Shown here: positions 61,492-64,000 of the stretch, piece by piece
How positions within the stretch are numbered: position 1 is the first letter of the stretch
Layout: every line of letters starts with the position of its first letter
Assembly (NCBI RefSeq): GCF_035013185.1
Contig: NZ_JAYGJO010000017.1
Coordinates: 1 to 64,000 of the forward strand
DNA from: Acerihabitans sp035013185
Lineage (GTDB): Bacteria > Pseudomonadota > Gammaproteobacteria > Enterobacterales > Enterobacteriaceae
Direction: 5' to 3'
DNA: 64,000 nucleotides
Notes under the pieces: generated by a model
Database searches by the model: none
Seen by the model: the letters and a program-made list of their open reading frames with translations, nothing else
Told to the model about the DNA's origin: nothing
Translations under genes and position numbers: made by a program

Positions 61492-63636
61492 TCAGGTTGC
61501 CAACTGGGACGACTGGATGGCGGTAAGCGCAATGGTATAGACGATGTCATCCACCAACGCGCCGCGTGACAGGTCGTTTACCGGTTTGCTCAGTCCTTGC
61601 AGCATCGGTCCAATGGACACCAGCGCGGCGGAACGCTGTACCGCCTTGTAGGTCGTATTGCCCGTATTCAGATCGGGGAAAATAAACACCGTAGCCCGCC
61701 CAGCCACTGGCGAATCCGGGGCCTTGGTTTTTGCAACGTCAGCCATAATGGCGGCGTCATACTGTAGCGGACCGTCAATCATCAAATCTGGCCGCCTGGC
61801 CTGAGCCAACCGGGTGGCTTCACGCACCTTCTCCACGTCGCTGCCGGAACCAGAGGTCCCGGTGGAATAGGAGATCATCGCCACCCGAGGTTCAATGCCA
61901 AAGGCGATGGCCGATTCCGCAGACTGAATGGCAATTTCAGCCAGTTGTTGCGGATTGGGGTCCGCATTGATAGCACAGTCGCCATACACCAGCACCTGAT
62001 CCGGTAGCAGCATAAAAAACACCGATGAGATCAGCGAATTGCCGGCGGCAGGCTTAATTAACTGCAGCGCCGGCCCGATAGTATTGGTGGTGGTATGCTG
62101 CGCACCGGACACCAGACCGTCCACCTCACCGAGCTCAAGCATCAAGGTGCCTAGCAGTACATTATCCTCCAACTGCTGGCGGGCAATCAGTTCGGTCATG
62201 CCTTTGCTGCGTTGCAGTTCAACCAATCGGGCGCTATATCGTGCCTGGATGAGTGACGGATCGACAATCTCTATCCCCTTCCCCAAGATCACGCCCTGGG
62301 CTGTCGCCACGCGACGAATCTCATCCGGACAGCCCAACAAGACGCAGCGTGCGATGCCGCGCTCAGCACAGATTGACGCCGCGCGGATAGTGCGGGGTTC
62401 CTCCCCTTCGGGCAACACAATGCGCTTGCCTGCGCGCCGGGCCATTTCGGTCAGTTGATAACGAAACGCTGGTGGCGACAGCAAACGCGGGCCCTCGGCG
62501 GCGGCGCTAAGGGAGTGGATCCACTGCGGGTCAATAAAGTTGGCCATATAATCGTGCAGTTTTTCCACCCGCTGACGATCATCCGCCGGCACCGCCAGAT
62601 TGAAATTCTGCAGGTTAAGCGAGGTTTGCCAGGTATTGGTCGTCACCATCAGCACCGGTAACCCGGCCTGAAATGCCCGCTGGCACAGCCTGGCGATGGA
62701 GGGGGCAATGTCATAGCCGCCGGTCAGTAGTATGGCACCGATATCCACCCCATTCATGACCGCCAAGCTGGCGGCCACCAGCACTTCAGGCCGATCGGCA
62801 CAGGTGACCAGCAGTGAGCCGGGGCGAAAATGATCGACCATACCGGTCAAGCCCCGCGCGCAGAAAATGACGGAGGTGACCCGCCGGGTCTCGAGATCGC
62901 CGGCATTCACGATGCGGGCGTTAAGGTGCCTGGCCATATCGATAACGCGGGTGGCGATAAGATCAGAACACCAAGGAATGCAGCCAAGAACCGGCAATGG
63001 GCTTTGGTCAAAGGAGGGCAACGATTCAGTCGGCTCAGCGTCGCCATCGCCATCCTGATCAAAAATATCCGAAAGATCGGGCCGGGGCCGGCCCTGATCG
63101 TCGAGCGGGGCATTGAGTTTATTGACGATCACCCCGGTAATGGCCCGGTTACGGCGCCCACCAAAATTGGCCCGCGCCAGTTCCAGCCGCTCGGCAAACT
63201 GCGCCGGTGTGTGGGTGCCCAGCGTGGTAACAAAAACAATTTCTGCCTGCAAGGTTTTGGCAATATCGTAGTTCAGCGCATTGGCGAACTGATGGCGCCG
63301 GGTCAGCATCAATCCTTCAATCAGCACCACCTGCGCGCCGCGTAGGTTGGCGTGATAACGCGCGACGATCTCCTCCATTAACAGGGCCTGCTGGTTAGAA
63401 CCCAGCAGTGTTTCCACATAACTCATATCCAGCGGTTGCGCAACGGGGATGCTGGAATTGGCGCTGACAATAGCTGTGGTTTGATCCGGATGCGCGCAGC
63501 CGTCACGCTGCTGAGCGATAGGTTTATATACGCTTAAGCGTACCCCTTCCCGTTCCATGGCCCTGATGACGCCCAGGCTGACGCTGGAAAGGCCGACGCT
63601 GACGTCGGTGGGAATCAACATAATCGTCCGTGCCAC
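61492..63636 (-). CDS. pta: phosphate acetyltransferase, long form
   Basis: The 714-aa enzyme interconverts acetyl-CoA and acetyl phosphate. An N-terminal P-loop-like domain (1-230) and a central DRTGG domain precede the C-terminal catalytic domain (about 385-714; GPLQYDAAIMADVAKTKAP, NDLSRGALVDDIVYTIALTAIQS). The length equals E. coli Pta if translation begins at the GTG at 63636, which has GAGGG eight bases upstream and gives VARTIMLIPT, parallel to E. coli's MSRIIMLIPT. An in-frame upstream start at 63708 is not supported. In E. coli pta follows ackA; no ackA is present here within the window. Confidence 0.95.
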   Translation of the reverse strand: MARTIMLIPTDVSVGLSSVSLGVIRAMEREGVRLSVYKPIAQQRDGCAHPDQTTAIVSANSSIPVAQPLDMSYVETLLGSNQQALLMEEIVARYHANLRGAQVVLIEGLMLTRRHQFANALNYDIAKTLQAEIVFVTTLGTHTPAQFAERLELARANFGGRRNRAITGVIVNKLNAPLDDQGRPRPDLSDIFDQDGDGDAEPTESLPSFDQSPLPVLGCIPWCSDLIATRVIDMARHLNARIVNAGDLETRRVTSVIFCARGLTGMVDHFRPGSLLVTCADRPEVLVAASLAVMNGVDIGAILLTGGYDIAPSIARLCQRAFQAGLPVLMVTTNTWQTSLNLQNFNLAVPADDRQRVEKLHDYMANFIDPQWIHSLSAAAEGPRLLSPPAFRYQLTEMARRAGKRIVLPEGEEPRTIRAASICAERGIARCVLLGCPDEIRRVATAQGVILGKGIEIVDPSLIQARYSARLVELQRSKGMTELIARQQLEDNVLLGTLMLELGEVDGLVSGAQHTTTNTIGPALQLIKPAAGNSLISSVFFMLLPDQVLVYGDCAINADPNPQQLAEIAIQSAESAIAFGIEPRVAMISYSTGTSGSGSDVEKVREATRLAQARRPDLMIDGPLQYDAAIMADVAKTKAPDSPVAGRATVFIFPDLNTGNTTYKAVQRSAALVSIGPMLQGLSKPVNDLSRGALVDDIVYTIALTAIQSSQLAT

Positions 63637-63810
63637 GGTATAACCCTCATGCCATAATGAAAAACGCGAAGCCAGGTTCCACCATGGCACATGCGCGCTT
63701 CGCGCCACAGCAGAATATCATCTAGCGACTAAAACGTTATTCTGCCAGAGAAGCACTACACGCACTGGGATATACCGCGTAAAAATGATGATAGGATTCA
63801 ACTGTCTTGA

Positions 63811-64000
63811 TCAGTTCAGCGCAGCGTCAAGGGCCACGATCAGGCGCGGATCGTCGGCGGTAACGTCCGGTGCGAAGCGCGCAATCACTTTACCGTGCCG
63901 GTTGATGAGAAATTTTTCAAAGTTCCACAGTACATCCTGGCGGTTGGTAGGATCAACACCGTAGCCTTTCAGGCGCTCACGAAACGGGCCTTCGCCGATG
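63811..64000 (-). CDS. glutathione peroxidase (BtuE-like), C-terminal part
   Basis: The last 62 codons of a - strand gene are in the window; the start lies beyond 64000. The piece includes DVLWNFEKFLINRHGKVIARFAPDV, the thioredoxin-fold signature of glutathione/thioredoxin peroxidases such as BtuE, then ends ALDAALN. The enzyme reduces hydrogen or lipid peroxides. The catalytic Cys or selenocysteine is outside the window. The 174-bp gap to pta has no gene. Confidence 0.9.
   Translation of the reverse strand, partial: IGEGPFRERLKGYGVDPTNRQDVLWNFEKFLINRHGKVIARFAPDVTADDPRLIVALDAALN

Noticed and set aside
1..64000. CRISPR array, tRNA, rRNA or intact prophage
   Set aside because: No regularly spaced repeats, no clover-leaf sequence with TTCGA arm and CCA end, and no phage structural or integrase genes were recognised.

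Overview
The window is chromosomal DNA of a gamma-proteobacterium of the order Enterobacterales. Many products match Escherichia coli proteins almost end to end as I remember them: ZntA, BglG/F/B/H, YieL, DcuC, CycA, YehS, Amn, TcyP, Hcp/Hcr, BtsT, YjiX, YjiA and Pta. Other traits are not E. coli-like: a PdxS/PdxT vitamin B6 pathway with its MocR-type regulator, several sugar-amine or amino-acid catabolic loci, and scattered decayed genes. A plant- or soil-associated member such as the Pectobacteriaceae/Sodalis group would fit, but I cannot assign a genus from sequence alone. Apart from the AT-rich first 1.4 kb, base composition is fairly even.

Layout: 1-1.8 kb is an AT-rich edge with decayed reading frames and a small lipoprotein. 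1.8-4.6 kb is a zinc/cadmium efflux pump with a divergent CadR regulator and a textbook MerR-type promoter. 4.7-10 kb is a glycated-amino-acid (Amadori compound) locus: M20 hydrolase, FrlD-like kinase, FraB-like deglycase, amino-acid binding protein and a divergent GntR regulator. 10.1-17.8 kb is a complete bglGFBH-yieL aryl-beta-glucoside operon with two antiterminator/terminator pairs. 17.9-21.6 kb holds dcuC, cycA and an RBBP9-type hydrolase. 21.9-24.5 kb is a zinc ABC importer behind a Zur-like box, with a small membrane protein at its head. 24.7-31.3 kb holds efflux, hydrolase and housekeeping genes (rhtA-like, yehS, amn), a broken AraC regulator and a probable IS200/IS605 tail.

31.5-36.5 kb is a same-strand set (LacI regulator, inositol-monophosphatase family enzyme, organophosphate antiporter, periplasmic histidine acid phosphatase) that reads as a phosphoester scavenging cassette. 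36.7-39.8 kb is pdxST with divergent pdxR. 39.9-42.4 kb holds a LysR regulator and the cystine symporter tcyP. 42.4-49.4 kb is a same-strand locus of RpiR regulator, ureohydrolase, amino-acid ABC importer, truncated MmgE/PrpD, Rid protein and ArgE-like deacylase, probably for a guanidino or acylated amino compound. 49.7-50.7 kb is the scar of a lost siderophore uptake locus. 51.6-54.9 kb is hcr-hcp with an NsrR-like regulator and a near-perfect NsrR operator.

55-64 kb holds an orphan OrtT/GhoT-type membrane toxin, yjiA-yjiX-btsT, a Phd-zeta toxin-antitoxin pair, sodC, a DUF3309 protein, pta (GTG start, no ackA beside it) and the end of a glutathione peroxidase gene. I saw no rRNA, tRNA, CRISPR array or intact transposase.

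Most catabolic loci follow one plan: a regulator, an importer, one or two enzymes and dedicated operators. At least four genes are visibly truncated (AraC regulator, MmgE/PrpD, TonB receptor, siderophore binding protein), so this genome is still shedding accessory functions.
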